This document shows, piece by piece, positions 23,304-29,943 of a stretch of DNA of 64,000 bases (positions are counted from its first letter, which is position 1; every line of letters starts with the position of its first letter). Under the pieces are notes generated by a model. That model was not told where the DNA came from and did no database searches. It worked only from the letters and a program-made list of their open reading frames with translations. This DNA comes from Oceanobacillus salinisoli (GTDB lineage Bacteria > Bacillota > Bacilli > Bacillales > Amphibacillaceae), in NCBI RefSeq assembly GCF_009733865.1, contig NZ_WOFB01000017.1, forward strand, positions 62,001 to 126,000. The letters run 5' to 3'. A program made the translations under genes and the position numbers.

Positions 23304-23321
23304 TAGGTAGGAGGGGATAAA
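23304..23321 (+). repeat. 18-bp direct repeat, right copy
   Basis: Second perfect copy of TAGGTAGGAGGGGATAAA, directly before GTG 23322. Confidence 0.85.
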
Positions 23322-23522
23322 GTGGAAGTGATGCAAAGCACAGTAAATGAATTGGCAATGCCTTTCTTTTATCTGATAATTATTCTATTGATATTAAATG
23401 TTGTTACTTATATAGCGCTAAAGTTGGTACCAATAGATGTTTTTCCAGAAATCACAAAATATATTTACGGCATAGTTTCAACAGGTGGATTAATTTATTG
23501 GTTTCAAAATACTTTTTTATAG
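23322..23522 (+). CDS. Small membrane protein of lysis region
   Basis: A 66-residue protein with two likely membrane segments (about residues 12-33, FYLIIILLILNVVTYIALKL, and 45-62). Start GTG 23322 behind GGAGGGG. Position just before the XhlA-like gene and holin suggests a lysis-helper or extra holin-like role, but the family is not recognised. A hairpin (GCATCTCAATCGAGGTGC plus T-run, 23522-23546) follows. Confidence 0.65.
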   Translation: MEVMQSTVNELAMPFFYLIIILLILNVVTYIALKLVPIDVFPEITKYIYGIVSTGGLIYWFQNTFL

Positions 23523-23546
23523 CATCTCAATCGAGGTGCTTTTTTC
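23523..23546 (+). terminator. Short hairpin after small membrane gene
   Basis: GCATCTC/GAGGTGC stem with TTTTTTC behind; a modest terminator or attenuator within the lysis region. Confidence 0.55.
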
Positions 23547-23595
23547 TTTGCGCCAAATGGCGTATTTTTTATGTCTAATTTATAGGAGGCAGGGG

Positions 23596-23907
23596 ATGGG
23601 TGAAAAAGAACCTTGGTACACCAATAAAGAGTTGTTTGAACAAATACTAACGATTAAAGATGATTTTACTCAAATATCATCAAGTTGGAAAAAAGATATC
23701 ATCAGTCTCCAATCCGAGATGCAGCAAACCAGAGATACAATCAAAAAATATAACGGTCTTCGAGAACAAATTGAAACATTAAAAAAAGAAGTAACTGAAA
23801 TGAAGGCTAAAACAAGCGGTAAAGTGACTACCCTAACAGCGATTAAAGATTGGGGTGGTTGGGTTGTCGCTATTTTAATGCTTATTGTTAACATTATTCA
23901 AAATTGA
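23596..23907 (+). CDS. XhlA-like holin-associated protein
   Basis: A 103-residue protein: soluble coiled-coil N-terminal part (SLQSEMQQTRDTIKKYNGLREQIETLKKEV) and one C-terminal membrane segment (GGWVVAILMLIVNIIQ). This is the layout of XhlA/hemolysin-type lysis proteins, which work with a holin and endolysin. Start ATG 23596 behind TAGGAGGCAGGGG. It overlaps the upstream region of the holin. Confidence 0.75.
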   Translation: MGEKEPWYTNKELFEQILTIKDDFTQISSSWKKDIISLQSEMQQTRDTIKKYNGLREQIETLKKEVTEMKAKTSGKVTTLTAIKDWGGWVVAILMLIVNIIQN

Positions 23908-23921
23908 GGGGAGGTGAGTAT

Positions 23922-24161
23922 ATGAAAATCAACTGGAAAGTACGTTTACGCAGCTATCCATTTTGGGTGGCTGTTTTTAGTTTGATAGGTCTAATTGTAA
24001 CCGACTTAGGCCTAATGGACATGGGAGTATACGAGACATATGTACAAGGAATATTAGCTGTATTAATCACTGCCGGAATAGTAGCTGACCCTACCACAGA
24101 TGGATATAAGGATAGCGAGCAGGCCTTTACTTATGATAAACCTAGAAAGGATGATAATTAA
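23922..24161 (+). CDS. Holin, phi LC3-type
   Basis: A 79-residue membrane protein. It starts MKINWKVRLRSYPFWVAVFS, has two membrane segments (about 13-30 and 40-60), and ends with the family hallmark ADPTTDGYKDSEQA.TYDKP. It forms pores that release the endolysin at the end of infection. Start ATG 23922 behind GGGGAGGTGAG. Its stop overlaps the amidase start by one base. Confidence 0.9.
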   Translation: MKINWKVRLRSYPFWVAVFSLIGLIVTDLGLMDMGVYETYVQGILAVLITAGIVADPTTDGYKDSEQAFTYDKPRKDDN

Positions 24162-25138
24162 TGAGTTACCATATCGAAAAACAATTCATCCCTGGATTAA
24201 CACAGGGTAATTTAATAGCACCTAATTTTGTCGTTGCACACGAATCAGGTAACGCAAGGAATACTTGTCCAGATTCTCTAGAAAGAGAAATTAGCTACAT
24301 GACAAGGAACTGGAAAAATGCATTTGTTTCTCACTGGGTGGGAGGTGGTGGAAGAATCGTACAGCTTGCCGAGACTGGTAAATTTCAGTATGGCGCTGGA
24401 CATAAAGCAAATCCTTATTCTTATGCCCACGTTGAATTGGCAAGAACAGATGACAAAGAAACATTTGAAAAGGATTATGCAGCTTACGTATGGCTGCTTA
24501 GGAAGTTGGCAAAAGATGCTGGTATTCCAGTTGAATTAGATGTTGGCTCAACTGTTAATGACAAAGGGATTAAATCTCACGATTGGATAAGAAGACACAT
24601 CGGAGGAACAAGCCATGTAGATCCATATGGTTACTTGAAGAAATTTGGAATTAACCGTGAGCAGTTTAAAGCAGATATTGAGGCAGGAATCGAACAAGTA
24701 GAATCAAGCAAAGTTTCCGCACCGAGAGTAGAAGTGAAATCGCAATCAGTAGACGGCAAAATTGCATACATTCAAAAGACATTAAATGGCCGTTACAGCT
24801 TTAATATTAAAGTGGACAATCTATTTGGTCCAGAAACCAAAAAAGCACTCATTAAGGCTTATCAAACGGAATTAAATAAGCAGTTTGGTGCAGGGCTTAA
24901 TGTTGATGGCATTTGGGGACCTAAGACTAAGGCTGCATCTGTCACTATCCGCAAAGGTGCTCAAGGTAATCTAACGTGGGTATTGCAGGCTATCCTTGTT
25001 TGCTATGGCTTTGATATTGGAGTAGATGGCATCTTTGGAAGTGAGACAGAAAAAGCAGTGAAGAATTTTCAAGGTGAGGAAAAACTAACGGTAGATGGAT
25101 TGCCAGGTAAGGCTACGTTTGAAAGATTATTTAATTAA
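24161..25138 (+). CDS. N-acetylmuramoyl-L-alanine amidase (endolysin)
   Basis: A 325-residue cell-wall hydrolase. The amidase_2 catalytic domain spans about residues 1-170: zinc ligands in VVAHESGN and GGTSHVDPYGY, with HWVGGGGRIVQLAE between. Two peptidoglycan-binding repeats follow (DNLFGPETKKALIKAYQTE and VDGIFGSETEKAVKNFQ). No signal peptide, so it needs the holin just upstream. The start overlaps the holin stop (TAATG). The unit ends in the terminator at 25182-25216. Confidence 0.95.
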   Translation: MSYHIEKQFIPGLTQGNLIAPNFVVAHESGNARNTCPDSLEREISYMTRNWKNAFVSHWVGGGGRIVQLAETGKFQYGAGHKANPYSYAHVELARTDDKETFEKDYAAYVWLLRKLAKDAGIPVELDVGSTVNDKGIKSHDWIRRHIGGTSHVDPYGYLKKFGINREQFKADIEAGIEQVESSKVSAPRVEVKSQSVDGKIAYIQKTLNGRYSFNIKVDNLFGPETKKALIKAYQTELNKQFGAGLNVDGIWGPKTKAASVTIRKGAQGNLTWVLQAILVCYGFDIGVDGIFGSETEKAVKNFQGEEKLTVDGLPGKATFERLFN

Positions 25139-25181
25139 TCATAAAAAAGAACCCTCTCAATAAGAGGGTTTGGAAAATGGG

Positions 25182-25216
25182 GAGGATGCAATTATGTAGC
25201 ACATCCTCTTTTTATT
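25182..25216 (+). terminator. Terminator of lysis operon
   Basis: GAGGATG/CATCCTC stem followed by a T-rich tail. A second hairpin at 25150-25171 (AACCCTCT/AGAGGGTT) has its T-run on the minus strand. Confidence 0.85.
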
Positions 25217-25252
25217 TTGTACAATCTCTATGGCTAACATACTTTCTTTTTG

Positions 25253-25362
25253 TATAATGCTAGAAATTTATGATGTGGTGTAGCCTACCAGAATCGTAAG
25301 GGTGGAAGCTTACGATTAGAAAAGGATAAAGCCCAGGTGTGGAAAGCCTGGGCTTGATTTAT
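25253..25362 (+). ncRNA. Candidate small RNA
   Basis: TATAAT at 25253-25258, then about 100 bases with no reading frame and two clean hairpins: AATCGTAA/TTACGATT (25293-25318) and AAGCCCAGG/CCTGGGCTT (25330-25356), the latter followed by a short T-containing tail. The shape resembles antitoxin RNAs of phage type I toxin-antitoxin systems, but no toxin frame is seen nearby. Its 3' end meets the end of the convergent XRE gene. Confidence 0.45.
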
Positions 25363-25700
25363 AAATCTTTAAGTATTTTGTCAGCATTTTTAAAGTTTTC
25401 CCTAAGTTGCTCCAGTGATACTGGCGGGAGTTCAATTTGAGATAATTTTTCTAAGTATTTTTCGGTAAAAGCTATTTTTAGTATCTTTTTTGTATCAAAA
25501 CCGTTTAAAAGTAAAATTAATATATCTACTCTATTCACAATTGCCAACCACTCTAACATTGTTTCAGCAGATAAACCCATATTGTCATGTTCTAATTTAC
25601 TAATATCACTTCTGTGACATGATATTTTTTCTGCAATTTCTTGCTGAGTTAAATTTGCTTGTTTACGAGTTCTTCTTAATATTTCACCGTAATTTTCCAT
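25359..25700 (-). CDS. XRE-family transcription regulator
   Basis: A 113-residue protein. An N-terminal helix-turn-helix of the lambda-repressor type (residues about 3-60: YGEILRRTRKQANLTQQEIA, CHRSDISKLEHDN) and a short C-terminal part without a protease domain. Start ATG 25700 behind GAGAGGAGAG; longer upstream options lack a ribosome-binding site. Divergent from the yolD-like gene across a 140-bp regulatory gap, so it may control that gene and itself. Not a full CI-like repressor, which probably lies to the left of the window. Confidence 0.85.
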   Translation of the reverse strand: MENYGEILRRTRKQANLTQQEIAEKISCHRSDISKLEHDNMGLSAETMLEWLAIVNRVDILILLLNGFDTKKILKIAFTEKYLEKLSQIELPPVSLEQLRENFKNADKILKDL

Positions 25701-25812
25701 CCAATCTCTCCTCTCTTTTCTTTTAATCTTACATAACCGAAGAAACATTTCAATAAGATGTTCAAAATGCGCACATTTTTATATACAAAAGTAAATAAAA
25801 ACGCTAAAATAA

Positions 25813-25824
25813 GAACAAACGTTC
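25813..25824. promoter_or_regulatory. LexA/DinR (SOS) box
   Basis: GAACAAACGTTC matches the Gram-positive LexA consensus GAAC-N4-GTTC. It follows a -10-like TAAAAT (25805-25810) and lies 18 bases before ATG 25843, so LexA would block this promoter until DNA damage. Confidence 0.8.
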
Positions 25825-25842
25825 TTAAAAGGAGTCATAAAA

Positions 25843-26172
25843 ATGAGTAATGTTAACGATCGCGGAACCATAAAATGGACATCATTAATGATGCCGGAAC
25901 ACATCCAGGCGTTAAACGATATGTGGAAAGACCAGGAGAAAAAATCAAAGCCTATCCTAGATGAACAGGAATTGGAAGAACTAGGGATGAAGCTACAAAT
26001 GGCCATCCACAATGATTTGGCAATTGAGGTTAAATATTATAAGGATCATGATTATCAGTTGATAAAAGGTAAACTGTCCAAAGTAGATAATGTAAATAAT
26101 ACATTAATTTTTCAGAATTCGGGTAGGGATAAAATTAACCTCAGTGATATAATTGACGTAACAATTATATAA
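25843..26172 (+). CDS. YolD-like protein, SOS controlled
   Basis: A 109-residue protein of the YolD-like family: RGTIKWTSLMMPEHIQALNDMW at the N-terminus and an SH3-like C-terminal half (VEVKYYKDHDY-type YKDHDYQLIKGKLSKVD). YolD proteins normally accompany UvrX/UmuC-type error-prone polymerases and may modulate them. Here no polymerase gene follows; the next gene is a zinc-ribbon protein. A LexA box stands directly in front. Start ATG 25843 behind AAAAGGAGTC. Confidence 0.85.
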   Translation: MSNVNDRGTIKWTSLMMPEHIQALNDMWKDQEKKSKPILDEQELEELGMKLQMAIHNDLAIEVKYYKDHDYQLIKGKLSKVDNVNNTLIFQNSGRDKINLSDIIDVTII

Positions 26173-26186
26173 AAGGGGATACGTTA

Positions 26187-26396
26187 ATGAACGAAAATGA
26201 CGATTTTAACCGGTTAAGATGTCCACACTGTCAACGATACTATAAAAATAATGATCCCGTAGTTTTGGACGATTGGAACACTGTAATTCATATGAAGTGT
26301 TATTCTGTAAATGATTTCAACATAAAGGATAAGGGAACTTATAAAGAGATCATTGAGAAGTATGATTTTTTTGAGGAAATGAATATATTTAATTAA
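26187..26396 (+). CDS. Small zinc-ribbon phage protein
   Basis: A 69-residue acidic protein with LRCPHCQRYYKNNDP near the N-terminus and MKCY later, a likely one-zinc ribbon. Start ATG 26187 behind AAAAGGGGAT, 14 bases after the yolD-like gene, so it is probably in the same SOS-controlled unit. Function unknown. Confidence 0.7.
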   Translation: MNENDDFNRLRCPHCQRYYKNNDPVVLDDWNTVIHMKCYSVNDFNIKDKGTYKEIIEKYDFFEEMNIFN

Positions 26397-26417
26397 AGCC
26401 CCCAGCCATTAGGAGGC

Positions 26418-26609
26418 TTATTTTTTTGTGTATAAATCATCGACTTTACAATCCAATATTTCTGCAAGTTTAAAAGCTTTTTCTAAAGACGGCTTACTTT
26501 TATTATTTATCCATCTTGATAATACCGTTTGACTTACCTCCATTTTTTCAGCAACTTCTTTTTTACTCATTTCGCTTTTGGCTATCCACACATTGATATT
26601 ACTTTTCAT
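26418..26609 (-). CDS. Small XRE-family regulator (Cro/HTH_3 type)
   Basis: A 63-residue helix-turn-helix protein that is little more than its DNA-binding domain: VWIAKSEMSKKEVAEKMEVS, QTVLSRWINNKSKPSLEKAF, LDCKVDDLYT. Start ATG 26609 behind GGGTGAT; the upstream alternative has no ribosome-binding site. Divergent from the small membrane gene at 26746. A hairpin AGCCCCC.../..GGAGGCTTA at 26397-26424 separates it from the convergent zinc-ribbon gene. Confidence 0.85.
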   Translation of the reverse strand: MKSNINVWIAKSEMSKKEVAEKMEVSQTVLSRWINNKSKPSLEKAFKLAEILDCKVDDLYTKK

Positions 26610-26745
26610 ATTATCACCCAATAATATATTCTTCGTAGTAATATAATAATCCTTCATACTTTTAGTTAAATTTTTCAAACTAATTTGTCATCAAACAAGC
26701 TATACATCCATATACTTTACCAATAGCATTACCAGGAGGTGAAAA

Positions 26746-26922
26746 ATGTTAATCATCAGTTCTGTTGGCGTAACGTTATTGACCATGGCGTATTTAGAAA
26801 AACAAGGAAAAATATCTATTAATCACACAATCTTGTACATTTTGCTAGGTGGTTTTGCGATTTGGAGTGGATGGTGGGGGATAAAAGAAATAACAAAAAC
26901 ATTTCTCTTAAATATCTCATAA
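26746..26922 (+). CDS. Small membrane protein
   Basis: A 58-residue protein behind a strong AGGAGGTG (five bases before ATG 26746). Two membrane segments are predicted by eye: LIISSVGVTLLTMAYL and ILYILLGGFAIWSGWW. No family recognised. It opens a tightly spaced run of small genes leading to the FtsK-type translocase. Confidence 0.65.
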   Translation: MLIISSVGVTLLTMAYLEKQGKISINHTILYILLGGFAIWSGWWGIKEITKTFLLNIS

Positions 26923-26941
26923 TAGTTCCGGTTAAAAAGTA

Positions 26942-27058
26942 ATGAAAATTAAGCGTGTGAAGGCAGGTGTAGTAAGGAAAGTACAAGTTACACACTTAAC
27001 TACTAATCAGGTAATACTAAGAGAATTACCAGAAGAAACTTGTCTGGAAAGGGGATAG
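26942..27058 (+). CDS. Possible 38-residue basic peptide
   Basis: ATG 26942 to TAG 27056-27058 gives a small basic product (MKIKRVKAGVVRKVQVTHL...). The ribosome-binding site is poor, but it fills the gap exactly and ends five bases before the next start. Low confidence. Confidence 0.35.
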   Translation: MKIKRVKAGVVRKVQVTHLTTNQVILRELPEETCLERG

Positions 27059-27062
27059 GTAA

Positions 27063-27296
27063 ATGCTAAAGAAAACAACTGGATTCTTTGATGGGATGAT
27101 GAATCACAGTGAAGCCAAGTCATTTGTTCGGGAACATGGAGAGGATGGTTTTCTTGAATATTTGCAAGATCAATACCCTAGTTATGATTTAGGTGGTTTT
27201 AGTACAGCGTGGGAGTTCGATAAAAAGTATATCTGTAAAGCCAGGGGGAGAAATGGGGACATCATTATTGGCTGGGAAGAGAATAATTACTCATGA
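27063..27296 (+). CDS. Small phage protein, unknown
   Basis: A 77-residue protein (MNHSEAKSFVREHGEDGFLEYLQ; FSTAWEFDKKYICKARGRNG). ATG 27063 behind GGAAAGGGGAT. It overlaps the translocase start by four bases (ATGA), so it is co-translated with it. Proteins of this size often precede FtsK-type genes in Bacillus phages. Function unknown. Confidence 0.7.
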   Translation: MLKKTTGFFDGMMNHSEAKSFVREHGEDGFLEYLQDQYPSYDLGGFSTAWEFDKKYICKARGRNGDIIIGWEENNYS

Positions 27297-28516
27297 TTAT
27301 AGAATCCATCGGAGCAAGTTTACTTTTATTGTCTGCTATTCGCACCACAAATATGTCTGATAAAAAGAAGATTGAAAAGATATTCGAATACACAAAGACT
27401 TGGATCACTACACAAGGAAATGAGATTAAAAAGCCACAATTTATCCGTAAAGAAGCCATTACAAACGAAAATGAAGAATCAATAGGTATGCTTTATGTTT
27501 ACCGTTTACCCCTTGGATTACCTTATAAAAAGCTGGAATATTTGAATGATAATATTGGTGTGTTTAAAGACGGCCTGCATAAGAATGTGGAAATTGAATT
27601 TGATGGAGGGATGCTGCACGTGAATGTTTATGAAACGGACCTGCCTAGGAAATGGAATTATGAAGATGAAGAATTAGAAGGCTGGAAAGTACCCATCGGT
27701 AAAACGTATAAAGAATTAATTACTCATGATTTTGATGCTACTCCGCATATGGTTGGAGGGGGTACCACAAGGTATGGAAAAACCAATCTAATGAAAGTTA
27801 TGATTACTTCACTTATTGCTAATCATCCAGAAGATGTTGAATTGTTTCTCATTGATTTAAAAGCGGGTGTGGAATTTGACCGCTATAAAAATTTAAAACA
27901 AGTAAAAGCCGTTGCTAAAAACGTCTATGAAACACACCAATTGTTAACGGAAGTAATGATGATACTGGAAGGAGAAAAAGCTTTCTACCGTGAAAATGGT
28001 TGGTCAAACATTGTAGAATCTCCACTGAAGAAAAGAAGGTTTGTCATAATCGATGAGGCTGGAGACTTAGTTCCAGAAAAGTTTATGAGTAAACAAGAGA
28101 AGGATATGCACGCTGAATGCCAGTGGATGCTCTCTCACATTGCTAGGATAGGTGGAGCGTTTGGATTTCGAGAATTATTCTTTTCTCAATATACGACAGC
28201 CGATGTTCTTCCACGACAGATAAAACAAAACTGTGATGCAAAGATTAGTTTTAAATTGCAAAATGGGTACTCTAGTGAAGTTGTATTGGGAGAGGGTAAT
28301 ACTCAAGCTGCGGAATTAGAAAAGATACCAGGTAGGGCCATATTTAAAGATGGTGCTAGTATGTATAAGCTTCAAGTCCCAAAAATAACCGATAACCAAA
28401 TGGAAAAACTACTCCAGGATTATTACGAATCTAAGCGAAAGGATGTCACCAATGAGGTTGGACGAAAGAAGAATGAAGATACTGACAACCTTATCGAATT
28501 TAGAGATCATGACTAG
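27293..28516 (+). CDS. FtsK/SpoIIIE-type DNA translocase
   Basis: A 407-residue ATPase. Walker A-like GGTTRYGKTNLMK (about residues 157-169), Walker B RRFVIIDEAGDLV (about 248-260), arginine/sensor region FFSQYTTADVLPRQIKQNCDAKI. This is the compact FtsK form of phages, plasmids and conjugative elements, without the membrane channel domain or gamma DNA-reading domain; one hydrophobic N-terminal stretch (MIIESIGASLLLLSAI) is present. It likely moves or segregates DNA. Always next to a replication-relaxation gene in similar cassettes, as here. Confidence 0.88.
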   Translation: MIIESIGASLLLLSAIRTTNMSDKKKIEKIFEYTKTWITTQGNEIKKPQFIRKEAITNENEESIGMLYVYRLPLGLPYKKLEYLNDNIGVFKDGLHKNVEIEFDGGMLHVNVYETDLPRKWNYEDEELEGWKVPIGKTYKELITHDFDATPHMVGGGTTRYGKTNLMKVMITSLIANHPEDVELFLIDLKAGVEFDRYKNLKQVKAVAKNVYETHQLLTEVMMILEGEKAFYRENGWSNIVESPLKKRRFVIIDEAGDLVPEKFMSKQEKDMHAECQWMLSHIARIGGAFGFRELFFSQYTTADVLPRQIKQNCDAKISFKLQNGYSSEVVLGEGNTQAAELEKIPGRAIFKDGASMYKLQVPKITDNQMEKLLQDYYESKRKDVTNEVGRKKNEDTDNLIEFRDHD

Positions 28517-29039
28517 AAGCCAAATTCAAACCCTACACCAAACGAAAAGCACTCGTAATACAAACTTCATTATGCAATCCCTTAAAGACTATACTAATTC
28601 AATCAGACTTCAAGAGAACGCTTATTACCTAAATAAAAAAGGTGCTACCCTGGTTGGTGCTAAAAAACAGTTTAGAGTTAATAACCAGGTGCAGCATAAG
28701 TTAATGAGAAATGACGCCTATATTTATTTTAAGCCGACAGGTTGGAAATCAGAACGAGAATTTTTAAAACCGGTAGCAATTACACCAGATGCTTATTTTT
28801 ACTCTGGATCAACGTATAAATTTTTAGAAGTGGATAATGTACAGAAATGGTATACGAATGTAAAGAAGATGGAGAAGTATAAAGCATTTAAAGAAAGCGG
28901 AGTGTTTCAAAAGCAATTAGGTTATTTTCCTACTATCGTGTGGGTAGTTCGTTTTGAGGTAAGGAAAGAAAAATTGAAATCGTTGGCCAAAGAGATGAAT
29001 TTATTTTGTGAAATTTATCTACATGAGGAAATAGTATGA
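28452..29039 (+). CDS. Replication-relaxation family protein
   Basis: A 195-residue protein with an N-terminal winged-helix part (RMKILTTLSNLEIMTRSQIQTLHQT) and a C-terminal alpha/beta domain with conserved Asp/Glu/Lys (ITPDAYFYSGSTYKFLEVDN; KYKAFKES; FPTIVWVV). This matches the Replic_Relax family associated with plasmid-type replication initiation. ATG 28452 is chosen because AAAGGATG precedes it; it overlaps the translocase gene. With the translocase it forms a plasmid-like cassette inside the prophage. Confidence 0.82.
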   Translation: MRLDERRMKILTTLSNLEIMTRSQIQTLHQTKSTRNTNFIMQSLKDYTNSIRLQENAYYLNKKGATLVGAKKQFRVNNQVQHKLMRNDAYIYFKPTGWKSEREFLKPVAITPDAYFYSGSTYKFLEVDNVQKWYTNVKKMEKYKAFKESGVFQKQLGYFPTIVWVVRFEVRKEKLKSLAKEMNLFCEIYLHEEIV

Positions 29040-29075
29040 TAAGATGTAGGTAAAAATTGGCAGGGGGAGAATGAA

Positions 29076-29840
29076 TTGAAGAAGTTAATTGTAATAGCAA
29101 TCGTATTATTTTTAACAGCGTGTAATGTGGATGCGAATGACACATCTGTAGAGGAAACGGATGAAACTGAGGCAAATGAAACTTATGAAACACAGAGTAA
29201 TAACGATACAGAAGAAACCTCATACGAAGAAGTAGTTGAAGAAGAGACTCAAGAAGATTTATACAAAGATTTGCAAAGCGTAATGTCTCTAGAAGAAACC
29301 GAAACTATACAAGGGAGCGGTGGTCAGTCCCACGTTTTTAATGTAATGGTAGAGGGAATGGTTAAATTTACTTCAACTAATGAAGGAACATCCAATTTTA
29401 TGGCTCACGTTGAAGATGGAACTACTGGAGAAAGAATAGGATCTGTTGCTAATCATATTGGGAATTATGAAGGTCATCAATTTCTCAATTTAGCCGAAGG
29501 TGAACACATTTTACAAGTATCCAGTGCAGGCGATTGGACTTTTAAAATAGATCAACCTTACAAAGATGATTTTGTCGAGGAAAGAACATTTAACGGAAGC
29601 GGTAATCAAACCCTTGGACCCTTCTATTTTAAAAATAGCAGGTTAGAATTTACAGGTGAACATAATGACGAAGGGAATTTCATGGTACATCTTTTAGGTG
29701 TTTACGGAGATAGAATAGATGGCGTTTTTAATGAAATTGGGAATTATGAAGGGAACTATATTGCAACTATTGAAGAAGACGCTATTTACTATCTGGACAT
29801 CACAGCTGGGGATGAGTGGAGTATAAGTATTAAAGAGTAG
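29076..29840 (+). CDS. Prophage lipoprotein with two repeated beta domains
   Basis: A 254-residue lipoprotein. TTG 29076 behind CAGGGGGAG gives a signal peptide with lipobox LTAC (Cys at residue 16). A Glu/Thr-rich acidic linker (about residues 20-65) leads to two similar domains of about 85 residues: each has GSG.Q...F, NFM.H, G.RI..V.N.IGNYEG and a final W.I/F.I motif. Anchored outside the membrane. The last phage gene before the attachment junction, typical for a lysogenic-conversion gene. A superinfection-exclusion role is possible but unproven. Confidence 0.82.
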   Translation: MKKLIVIAIVLFLTACNVDANDTSVEETDETEANETYETQSNNDTEETSYEEVVEEETQEDLYKDLQSVMSLEETETIQGSGGQSHVFNVMVEGMVKFTSTNEGTSNFMAHVEDGTTGERIGSVANHIGNYEGHQFLNLAEGEHILQVSSAGDWTFKIDQPYKDDFVEERTFNGSGNQTLGPFYFKNSRLEFTGEHNDEGNFMVHLLGVYGDRIDGVFNEIGNYEGNYIATIEEDAIYYLDITAGDEWSISIKE

Positions 29841-29868
29841 AGCGGATTAATTTCCGCTCTTTATTTTT
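29839..29868 (+). terminator. Terminator at right end of prophage
   Basis: AGAGCGG/CCGCTCT stem with a T-rich tail, directly before the host junction. Confidence 0.8.
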
Positions 29869-29870
29869 AA

Positions 29871-29930
29871 CTATGGGTATTCGCCTATATTCATTTCGAT
29901 CAGCGTGAATCCGTGATTGTTTTTAAACAT
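29871..29930 (-). pseudogene. comGC: comGC 5' fragment, interrupted by prophage (attR)
   Basis: Thirteen bases after the comGB stop, behind AAAGGAG, an ATG (29930) starts MFKNNHGFTLIEM, the prepilin N-terminus of ComGC, the major competence pseudopilin (cleavage expected between G and F). After the Met at about 29892 the frame runs into phage sequence (NIGEYP) and stops at 29871. The rest of comGC and downstream comG genes must lie left of the prophage, outside the window. The junction near 29885-29895 is attR; its exact core cannot be set without attL. Confidence 0.9.
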
Positions 29931-29943
29931 AATAAACACTCCT

